Positions 1 to 6,561 of a stretch of DNA of 6,561 nucleotides are shown piece after piece. The translations under genes were made by a program, and so were the position numbers. Origin of the DNA: DATLGB01 sp035540675 (GTDB lineage: Bacteria; Actinomycetota; Thermoleophilia; Solirubrobacterales; Solirubrobacteraceae); the NCBI GenBank assembly GCA_035540675.1, contig DATLGB010000079.1, positions 1 through 6,561 of the forward strand. The letters run 5' to 3'. The stretch's first letter is position 1; every line of letters begins with the position of its first letter. The notes below the pieces were generated by a model. That model was not told where the DNA came from, ran no database searches, and worked only from the letters and a program-made list of their open reading frames with translations.

Positions 1-515
1 CGCAGCGGCGTGCGGTCGAGCGGCTCCGACAGCAGCATCTCCTTGGTGAAGATGAGATCGGAGCGGTTGTAGTCGCTCATCTCGTAGTCGTGGCCGAGCG
101 TGATGGCGTCGAACGGGCACGCCACCTCGCAGTAGCCGCAGAAGATGCAGCGCGACAGGTTGATCTCGTAGACGGCGGCGTAGCGCTCGCCGGCCGAGAC
201 GCGGTTGTCCGGGGTGTTCTCGGCGGCGACGACGCGGATGCAGTCCGCCGGGCAGGCGGCGGCGCACAGCGAGCAGCCGACGCACTTCTCCAGGCCGGTG
301 TCCTCGAAGCGGTGCAGGCGGTGGCGGCCGCGGAAGCGCGGGTAGACCGGCACCTTCTCCTCGGGGTACTGGATCGTGTGCGGGCCCTCGACGAGGCGGG
401 CGAAGGTGGTCTTCAGGCCGCGCAGCGTCTCGCCGAAGGCGCGGTAGGTGCCGGCCGCCGCGCCGCGGCGGGGGCCGCGCTGGACGGTGACGACTTCTCC
501 GGGGTCGTACGGCAT
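1..515 (-). CDS. nuoI: NADH-quinone oxidoreductase subunit I (NuoI), 5' part, truncated by window edge
   Basis: NuoI is the peripheral-arm subunit with two [4Fe-4S] clusters (N6a, N6b) that pass electrons from NuoG towards the N2/quinone site of NuoB/NuoD, on the cytoplasmic face of the membrane. The first 171 codons are present and the 3' end lies beyond base 1. Two 4Fe-4S ferredoxin motifs of the form CxxCxxCxxxCP are complete: C78, C81, C84, C88 (K-C-V-G-C-S-L-C) and C123, C126, C129, C133 (R-C-I-F-C-G-Y-C). In the family the fourth cysteine of each motif ligates the other cluster. Before them is the usual N-terminal stretch with a basic R-F-R-G-R-H-R-L-H-R segment (about residues 60-69). 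The ATG at 515 is 17 bp after the nuoH stop and has a purine-rich ribosome-binding site upstream. There is an extra cysteine at C92, just after the first motif. The identification is secure. Confidence 0.97.
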   Translation of the reverse strand, partial: MPYDPGEVVTVQRGPRRGAAAGTYRAFGETLRGLKTTFARLVEGPHTIQYPEEKVPVYPRFRGRHRLHRFEDTGLEKCVGCSLCAAACPADCIRVVAAENTPDNRVSAGERYAAVYEINLSRCIFCGYCEVACPFDAITLGHDYEMSDYNRSDLIFTKEMLLSEPLDRTPL

Positions 516-525
516 GGCTACAGGC

Positions 526-533
526 TCACTTCC
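526..533 (-). promoter_or_regulatory. Ribosome-binding site of nuoI
   Basis: On the minus strand this reads GGAAGTGA, one mismatch from GGAGGTGA, the complement of the 16S rRNA 3' end. It lies 10 nt before the nuoI ATG (515). Its first G is the last base of the nuoH TAG stop, so termination of nuoH and initiation of nuoI happen at nearly the same place. It supports the chosen nuoI start. Confidence 0.65.
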
Positions 534-1561
534 TAGGCGACCAGGATGATCGCGGTGACGAGGGCGTTGAGGGTGGCGAGCGGCAGCAGAATCTTCCAGC
601 CGAGCGACATCAGCTGGTCGTAGCGCAGCCGCGGCAGGGTGGCGCGGACCCACATGAAGAAGAAGACGAAGAGGCCCATCTTGCCCAGGACCACGAACGG
701 GTCGACCCACTCGGGCGGGTCGATCCCGAACGGCAGCTGCCAGCCGCCCAGGAACATGGTCACGGTCAGGGCCGAGACGACGAGGATGTTGAGGTACTCG
801 CCGAACATGAACGAGGCGAAGCGGGCGCCGCCGTACTCGGTCATGTAGCCCTGGACGATCTCCGCGTCGGCCTCGGGCAGGTCGAACGGCGCGCGGTTGG
901 TCTCGGCGAAGCCGGCGATCAGGAAGACGAGGAAGCCGACGAACTGCGGCACGATGTACCACATGCCCGACTGCGCTTCGACGATCTCCGTCAGCGACAG
1001 CGTCTGCGCGGTCATGATCACGCCGACCAGCGCGAGGCCCTGCGAGACCTCGTAGGAGATCAGCTGCGCCGCCGCGCGCATGGCTCCGAGGAACGAGTAC
1101 TTCGACCCGGACGCCCAGCCGCCGAGCATCAGCGCGTAGAACGCGATCGCGCCGAAGGCGAACGCGTACAGGATGCCGATCGACGAGTCCACGCCGTAGA
1201 GCCCGACCTCGGTGCCGAAGATGTTGACCGTGTCCGAGAAGGGGATGACCGCGATCGCGGCCACGGCACAGACGATCGCGATGACCGGCGCCAGCGCGAA
1301 CAGGAAGCCGATCGCGGTGGTGGGCCGCGACTGCTCCTTGGTCAGCAGCTTGAGGATGTCGGCGAGCGGCTGGCCGAGCCCATAGGGCCCGACGCGGTTG
1401 GGGCCGTAGCGGTGCTGGAAGCGCCCGAGCAGCTTGCGCTCGGCGACCAGCACGAGCGGCACGAGCTGCAGCATCACCGCGAAGATCACCAGCGACTTGA
1501 GGATCTGGATCCACCACGGCTCGAAGTAGCCGACCTTGGCGAGGAGCATCTCGGGCGTCAC
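533..1561 (-). CDS. nuoH: NADH-quinone oxidoreductase subunit H (NuoH)
   Basis: NuoH (ND1 homologue) is the membrane subunit next to the peripheral arm. It forms much of the quinone-access channel and links quinone reduction to proton movement. The 342-residue product has about eight hydrophobic segments, roughly at residues 19-40, 82-108, 127-148, 165-188, 203-219, 251-272, 288-306 and 322-341. Family signatures are visible: E41-R-K followed by G-P-N-R-V-G-P-Y-G (53-61) and Q-P-L-A-D-I-L-K (64-71); G-W-A-S-G-S-K-Y-S-F-L-G (148-159); E220-T-N-R-A-P-F-D-L-P-E-A-D (220-232) with the acidic loop on to E-Y-G-G (242-245). I chose the GTG start at 1561. It overlaps the nuoG stop as GTGA and has a GAGGG ribosome-binding site 9 nt upstream. 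An ATG at 1549 (338 residues) is possible but has no comparable site. The frame stays open far upstream into nuoG, but that extension is Arg/Pro-rich shadow sequence. Confidence 0.97.
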   Translation of the reverse strand: MTPEMLLAKVGYFEPWWIQILKSLVIFAVMLQLVPLVLVAERKLLGRFQHRYGPNRVGPYGLGQPLADILKLLTKEQSRPTTAIGFLFALAPVIAIVCAVAAIAVIPFSDTVNIFGTEVGLYGVDSSIGILYAFAFGAIAFYALMLGGWASGSKYSFLGAMRAAAQLISYEVSQGLALVGVIMTAQTLSLTEIVEAQSGMWYIVPQFVGFLVFLIAGFAETNRAPFDLPEADAEIVQGYMTEYGGARFASFMFGEYLNILVVSALTVTMFLGGWQLPFGIDPPEWVDPFVVLGKMGLFVFFFMWVRATLPRLRYDQLMSLGWKILLPLATLNALVTAIILVA

Positions 1562-4317
1562 GGTCCGGTGCCCTCGCCCTCGCCGGTGGCCGAGCCGCCG
1601 GTCGCCTCGCGGGAGCCGGAGCTGTCGCCGCCCGCGTCGGGCGCGTCGGCGGTCTGGTCGGCGCCGCGGTCCTCGGCGGCGTGGCGGTCCAGCGGGTCCT
1701 CGCCGCCGCCGCTCGTGGTGCCCATGGAGCCCTCGCCGGGCCCGGCGGCGCCGCCGCGCGTGCCCGTCTGCGCCTCGCCGCCCGCCTCGCCGGCCGGCAC
1801 GCCCGCGGCGTCCTCGGCGAGCTGGCCCGCGGCCGCCGGCGGCACCGGCATGTCCTCGACGTAGCCGCCGAGCGCCCGCACCGAGACCACGGGCGCCGTC
1901 AGCACGTTGCCGGACGCCTCGGTCGTGCCGGAGGCGACGAAGACGCTGCCCGCCGGCACCGCCGCGCGCACGATCGCCGCGCCCGTGACCCGGTGGCCGT
2001 TGGAGCGGACCTCGACTTCGGCGCCGTTGGCGATGCCGAGGCGCTCCGCGTCGGCCGCCGACAGCTCGATCGCCTGCTTCTGCACCGCGAACTGCAGGTG
2101 CGGCGACACGTCGACCTCCTTGGAGGCCCACAGCGTCCGGTAGGTGCCCAGGCGCAGCTCGGCGTCGCGCGCGCCCGGCGCCGCCGCCGGCACCTCGAGC
2201 CGCACCGGCTCCCACGCCGGCGCCTCGTAGGCCGCCGCCGCGTCGCGCTCGGGCCAGCGCACGCCCTTGCCGCCGATCTCGTCGAGCGTGAGGCCGCGGT
2301 AGAACGGGACCGCCTCGAAGAGCTGCTTGGAGGCCATCGCGCCGGCGAGCACCCGGCCGGGGTGGCCGGCCCGCTGCGCCACCTCGGCGATCACGTGCCA
2401 GGTCCCGCGCACGCCCGAGCCGGGGACGCCGGGCTCCTGGGCGGGGCGGCCGATCGCCGGGCGCAGGCGCTGGATGCGCCCGTCCGGGTGCACGACCGTG
2501 CCCTCCTTCTCCGGATACGCCTCGGCCGGGAACACCACGTCGGCGAAGCGCCGCACGGTCTCGGTCATCAGCGACTCGTGCGCGATCACCGTCTGCGCGG
2601 CGCCCAGCGCGGCCTCCCACGCCTCGCGGTCGGGGTGCTGGCGGATCGGGTCGGCGTGCAGCAGGTACAGGACGGAGAGGTCGCCACCGGCGAGGCCGCG
2701 CGCGATCGCCGGCGCCGAGCCGCCGGTGAAGCCGGCCTCGCGGATGCCGCGGCCGTTGGCCGACGCGGGGGCGATCAGCAGCCCGGCGCCGGCGCGGCCG
2801 GCCAGCCCGAGGCGCGCGGCGACGTTGAGCAGCGCGCGCCCGGCGCCGCCCGTCAGCGTCCGCTCCGACGCCACGATCACGACGTCCTCGCCCGTGTCGC
2901 GCAGCAGCGCCGCGAGATCGCGGATCAGCGCGGCCTTGGTGCCGGCCGCGGTGGCCGCGCCGCCGAGGTTGCCCTCGTCGCCGGACAACGCGGCGTCGAG
3001 CGCCACGAGCAGGCCCTCGAGCGAGCCCGGGGCGTGCCGGACGACGGCCGCCGCGTTCGGGTCGAGCGCGGTCGGGCGCGCGCTGGCGACGGCCAGCCGG
3101 GCGCCGTGGCGGCGGACGCCCTTGCGGATGCGCAGGTCCCAGATCGTCGCCTCGTCGACCGGGTCGACGTCGAGCAGCAGGATGCTGTGGGCGTACTCGA
3201 GGTCGGCGACCGTCGCCTGCAGGCCCGGCGCGCCGAGCGCGAGCGCGACGTCGTCGGGCAGCGCGTCGGTGGGCGAGGAGGCCAGCCGGCTCGAGCCGAG
3301 CGTCTCGCGGAACAGGCGCGCCAGCAGGAACGCCTCCTCGTTGGTCGTCTCGCCGTCGGCCAGCGCGGCCGCGCGCGCGCCCGCCTTGCGCAGCGCCGAC
3401 GCGGCGGCGTCGAGCGCCTTCTCCCACGACGCCGGCTTGAGCGACTGGCCCTCGCGCACCATCGGCTGCGTGATGCGCTCGTCGACGTGCGTGTACTGGA
3501 AGGCGAAGCGGCCCTTGTCGCACAGCCAGCCGTCGTCGACGTCCTCGTTGTCGCGGGCGAGCACGCGCATGACGCGGTCGTCGCGGACGGTCAGCGTGAC
3601 GTTGCACTGCGACGGGCACAGCGTGCAGACCGTGCCCGCGCCCTCGATGTCCCACGGCCGGGCGCGGAAGCGGTAGGACGTCGGCGTGAGCGCGCCGACC
3701 GGGCACAGGTCGGTGATGTTGCCGCTGAACGGCGCGACGTACGGCGTTCCGTCGAAGGTCGAGACGAAGGCGTGCGCGCCGCGCTCCTGCAGGACGAGCT
3801 GGTAGTCCTCGGAGACCTCCTGCGAGAAGCGCACGCAGCGGTAGCAGAGGATGCAGCGCTCGCGGTCGATCGCGATCAGCGGCGACAGCTCGAGCGGCTT
3901 GCGGAAGTGGCGCTTGGGCTCGATGAAGCGCGACGTGCCCGGGCCCCAGCCGTAGGTGATGTCCTGCAGCGGGCACTCGCCGCCCTTGTCGCAGACGGGG
4001 CAGTCGAGCGGGTGGTTGATGAGCAGGAACTCGACCACGGCGCGCTGCGCGGTCTGCACGCGCTCGGTCTGCGTGTGGACGACCATGCCGTCCTTGACCG
4101 GCGTCGAGCAGGCCGTCTGGAGCTTCGGGATGCCCTCGATCTCGACCAGGCACATCCGGCAGGCGCCGACCGGCGCGCCGAGCTTGGGCTCGTAGCAGAA
4201 CACCGGGATCTCGACGTCGCCGTACTTGGCGCCGTCGACGAGCATGACGTTCTCCGGCGCGCTGACCTCGCGGCCGTCGATGGAGAACGTCACCATCTTC
4301 TGCTCGGGGCGGGGCAT
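1558..4317 (-). CDS. nuoG: NADH-quinone oxidoreductase subunit G (NuoG), with long disordered acidic C-terminal tail
   Basis: NuoG is the largest peripheral-arm subunit and holds the electron wire between NuoF and NuoI. The 919-residue product shows all ligand sets: [2Fe-2S] N1b with C41, C53, C56, C70; [4Fe-4S] N5 with H102, C106, C109, C115; N4 with C155, C158, C161 and C205; and the extra bacterial cluster N7 with C231, C234, C238 and C266. Residues from about 280 to 820 form a vestigial molybdopterin-oxidoreductase-like region. It includes F-A-D-V-V-F-P-A-E-A-Y-P-E-K-E-G-T (591-607) and a C-terminal dinucleotide-binding-like domain (about 720-815). After residue 823 comes a 96-residue low-complexity tail rich in Gly, Ala, Asp, Glu and Thr, with no aromatic residue, Lys, Ile or Cys. 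The ATG at 4317 is 4 bp after nuoF. ATG-4296 (M8) is an alternative, and neither has a strong ribosome-binding site (a GGAG lies 13 nt before 4317). The stop overlaps the nuoH start by 4 bp. Confidence 0.97.
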   Translation of the reverse strand: MPRPEQKMVTFSIDGREVSAPENVMLVDGAKYGDVEIPVFCYEPKLGAPVGACRMCLVEIEGIPKLQTACSTPVKDGMVVHTQTERVQTAQRAVVEFLLINHPLDCPVCDKGGECPLQDITYGWGPGTSRFIEPKRHFRKPLELSPLIAIDRERCILCYRCVRFSQEVSEDYQLVLQERGAHAFVSTFDGTPYVAPFSGNITDLCPVGALTPTSYRFRARPWDIEGAGTVCTLCPSQCNVTLTVRDDRVMRVLARDNEDVDDGWLCDKGRFAFQYTHVDERITQPMVREGQSLKPASWEKALDAAASALRKAGARAAALADGETTNEEAFLLARLFRETLGSSRLASSPTDALPDDVALALGAPGLQATVADLEYAHSILLLDVDPVDEATIWDLRIRKGVRRHGARLAVASARPTALDPNAAAVVRHAPGSLEGLLVALDAALSGDEGNLGGAATAAGTKAALIRDLAALLRDTGEDVVIVASERTLTGGAGRALLNVAARLGLAGRAGAGLLIAPASANGRGIREAGFTGGSAPAIARGLAGGDLSVLYLLHADPIRQHPDREAWEAALGAAQTVIAHESLMTETVRRFADVVFPAEAYPEKEGTVVHPDGRIQRLRPAIGRPAQEPGVPGSGVRGTWHVIAEVAQRAGHPGRVLAGAMASKQLFEAVPFYRGLTLDEIGGKGVRWPERDAAAAYEAPAWEPVRLEVPAAAPGARDAELRLGTYRTLWASKEVDVSPHLQFAVQKQAIELSAADAERLGIANGAEVEVRSNGHRVTGAAIVRAAVPAGSVFVASGTTEASGNVLTAPVVSVRALGGYVEDMPVPPAAAGQLAEDAAGVPAGEAGGEAQTGTRGGAAGPGEGSMGTTSGGGEDPLDRHAAEDRGADQTADAPDAGGDSSGSREATGGSATGEGEGTGP
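1571..1581 (-). promoter_or_regulatory. Duplicated GAGGG ribosome-binding site for nuoH, inside the nuoG 3' end
   Basis: The minus strand reads GAGGGCGAGGG here. The copy nearer the start (1575-1571) is 9 nt before the nuoH GTG at 1561. It is encoded by the G-E-G-E-G near the end of NuoG, so the last codons of nuoG also serve as the nuoH initiation signal. The site favours GTG-1561 over ATG-1549 as the nuoH start. Confidence 0.6.
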
Positions 4318-4321
4318 GCGG

Positions 4322-5649
<1,328 letters not shown>

Positions 5650-5650
<1 letters not shown>

Positions 5651-6396
5651 CAGCCTTCCTCGTCCAGATGACGGCTGGATCCGGTGTCGCCGCCCTTCTC
5701 GTCGCTCTCAGCGCGCGACGCGCCGTGCGCCGAGTCGCCGCCGGCCGGCTCGCCCGCGGGCGGGCCGCCTTGCGCCCACCACGTCTTGGCGATCGGCCGG
5801 CGCGCGAGCTGCTTGTCGGGCAGCGGATCGGCGCCGTCGCGCAGCTGCGAGATCAGCGTCGCGCAGTCGGACTCGAGCAGCGGCCCGACGTAGATCGAGT
5901 TCACGGACGCCATCGGCGCGATGTCGCAGGCGCCGAGGCACTCGAAGCCGCGCACGTTGAAGGCGGGATCGTCGCCGGCCGCGTCGAGCATGGCCTCGTA
6001 GACCCGGTCGGCCCCGCGCAGCGAGCACGAGATGTTCGTGCACACGTAGATCGTGTGCTCCCCGACCGGCGACGTCTCGAACATGTCGTAGAACGTCGCG
6101 ACCGCGATCAGGTAGCCCGGCGTGAGCCGCATGACCGCCGCCACCTGCTCGACCGCGGTCGGCGACAGCCACCCGTGCAGCCGCTGCGCCGCCCGCAGCG
6201 CGGGGATCGACGCCGAGCGCGGGTCCGGGTAGCGCGACATGTAGTCCTCGATCAGCGCGCGCAGCTCGCCGGGCACGGGCGTCGTCGCGGCGTCGGGGAT
6301 GACCGCCGGGTCCTTCGAGAGGTCGCTGGCCTCGTCCCACCCCGGCACGCGCGAGCCGTGCTCGAAGCGGCGGACCATGCCCGCCAGGGAATCCAT
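5650..6396 (-). CDS. nuoE: NADH-quinone oxidoreductase subunit E (NuoE), thioredoxin-like [2Fe-2S] protein
   Basis: NuoE pairs with NuoF at the tip of the peripheral arm and carries the off-path [2Fe-2S] cluster N1a. The 248-residue product has a helical N-terminal part (about 43-105, including the family stretch Y-P-D-P-R-S-A-S-I-P-A-L and A-T-F-Y-D-M-F) and a thioredoxin-like domain with ligands C119 and C124 (V-C-T-N-I-S-C) and C153 and C157 (E-C-L-G-A-C-D-I-A-P). It is longer than compact NuoE proteins because of about 40 residues before the core and a polar, probably disordered tail from about residue 208. I chose the ATG at 6396, 2 bp after the nuoD stop. A GTG at 6402 would add two residues, overlap the nuoD stop as GTGA and sit 9 nt after a G-run (6417-6412), so it is a real alternative. 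ATG-6378 is also possible. The open frame continues upstream into nuoD but that part is Arg/His-rich shadow sequence. Confidence 0.96.
5654..5661 (-). promoter_or_regulatory. Ribosome-binding site of nuoF, inside the nuoE 3' end
   Basis: The minus strand reads GAGGAAGG, with the GAGG core 7 nt before the nuoF ATG (5650). It is made of the last codons of nuoE (E-E-G) just before the TGA. With the TGATG overlap this is a classic arrangement for translational coupling, fitting two subunits that assemble 1:1. Confidence 0.7.
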
Positions 6397-6398
6397 GC

Positions 6399-6561
6399 TC
6401 ACCGGTCGATGCCCCCCAGCACCGGGTCGAGCATCGCCAGCGTGGCGATGAAGTCGGCGATGTAGGCGTCCTTGCACATCACCTTCAGCGCCTGCAGGTT
6501 CACGAAGCTCGGGTCGCGCATGTGCACGCGCGCCGGCTTGGACGACCCGTCGGAGCGCACG
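6399..6561 (-). CDS. nuoD: NADH-quinone oxidoreductase subunit D (NuoD), C-terminal end only, truncated by window edge
   Basis: Only the last 53 codons and the TGA stop are present; the 5' part lies beyond base 6561. NuoD (49-kDa subunit homologue, related to the large subunit of NiFe hydrogenases) forms the quinone-reduction pocket with NuoB. The fragment reads V-H-M-R-D-P-S-F-V-N-L-Q-A-L (residues 12-25 of the fragment), then a conserved helix with C29-K-D-A-Y-I-A-D, and ends L-D-P-V-L-G-G-I-D-R. The P-S-F-x-N-L-Q-A element and the D-P-V-x-G-x-x-D-R C-terminus are hallmarks of NuoD. From memory, the R-D-P-S-F form and the G-G before the final x-D-R are typical of actinobacterial NuoD. The stop lies 2 bp before the nuoE ATG, as expected in the nuoA-N order. 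Confidence 0.93.
   Translation of the reverse strand, partial: VRSDGSSKPARVHMRDPSFVNLQALKVMCKDAYIADFIATLAMLDPVLGGIDR

Noticed and set aside
516..532. The largest intergenic gap (17 bp, nuoH-nuoI), considered as a promoter or terminator.
   Set aside because: It is too short for either, has no hairpin with a T-run, and is explained by the nuoI ribosome-binding site.
90..536. A plus-strand open frame opposite nuoI, and similar short frames at 639-848 and 5668-6465.
   Set aside because: They overlap conserved nuo genes on the other strand, show no protein family features and are expected by chance at this GC content.
2800..3420. The weakly conserved middle of NuoG, considered as a possible insertion or frameshift.
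   Set aside because: Codon third positions stay GC-rich in the same frame, and the composition is normal protein (mixed hydrophobic and charged). The molybdopterin-like region of NuoG is known to diverge rapidly.
1562..4153. A very long minus-strand frame joining nuoH to a frame inside nuoG, which would suggest a 1206-residue fusion protein.
   Set aside because: The part upstream of 1561 is Arg/Pro/Gly-rich shadow of nuoG, whose own frame holds all Fe-S motifs. NuoH proper starts at the GTGA overlap.

Overview
The window is a six-gene piece of a respiratory complex I operon (proton-translocating NADH:quinone oxidoreductase, NDH-1). All genes lie on the minus strand. In transcription order, from high to low coordinates, they are nuoD (only its last 53 codons), nuoE, nuoF, nuoG, nuoH and nuoI (first 171 codons; it runs off the window at base 1). 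This is the standard bacterial nuo gene order. Both edge genes are cut by the window, not broken, and the operon continues on both sides.

The DNA is very GC-rich (about 70% or more by eye) and the real genes have almost only G or C at third codon positions. This explains why many long overlapping frames stay open. The base composition, the actinobacterial-looking NuoD C-terminus (R-D-P-S-F-V-N-L-Q-A and a G-G-I-D-R end) and the disordered Gly/Ala/acidic tails on NuoE and NuoG suggest a high-GC actinobacterium. A member of the Thermoleophilia/Solirubrobacterales is a reasonable guess, but there is no marker gene here to settle it.

Layout: 6399-6561 nuoD end; 5650-6396 nuoE; 4322-5650 nuoF; 1558-4317 nuoG; 533-1561 nuoH; 1-515 nuoI. 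The junctions are extremely tight: 2 bp between nuoD and nuoE, a 1-bp overlap nuoE/nuoF (TGATG), 4 bp between nuoF and nuoG, a 4-bp overlap nuoG/nuoH (GTGA), and 17 bp between nuoH and nuoI. No stretch is long enough to hold a promoter, terminator, RNA gene or extra small gene, so the whole window is read as one translationally coupled transcript.

How the parts work together: NuoF takes electrons from NADH onto FMN and cluster N3, and NuoE carries the side cluster N1a. NuoG carries N1b, N4, N5 and N7, NuoI carries N6a and N6b, and NuoD with NuoB (outside the window) forms the quinone site. NuoH is the membrane subunit that completes the quinone channel and links electron transfer to proton pumping. 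Every cofactor ligand set expected of these subunits can be seen, so the enzyme looks functional. I find no undescribed system here. The mildly unusual items are long disordered acidic C-terminal tails on NuoG and NuoE, and start/stop junctions where the end of one gene supplies the ribosome-binding site of the next.
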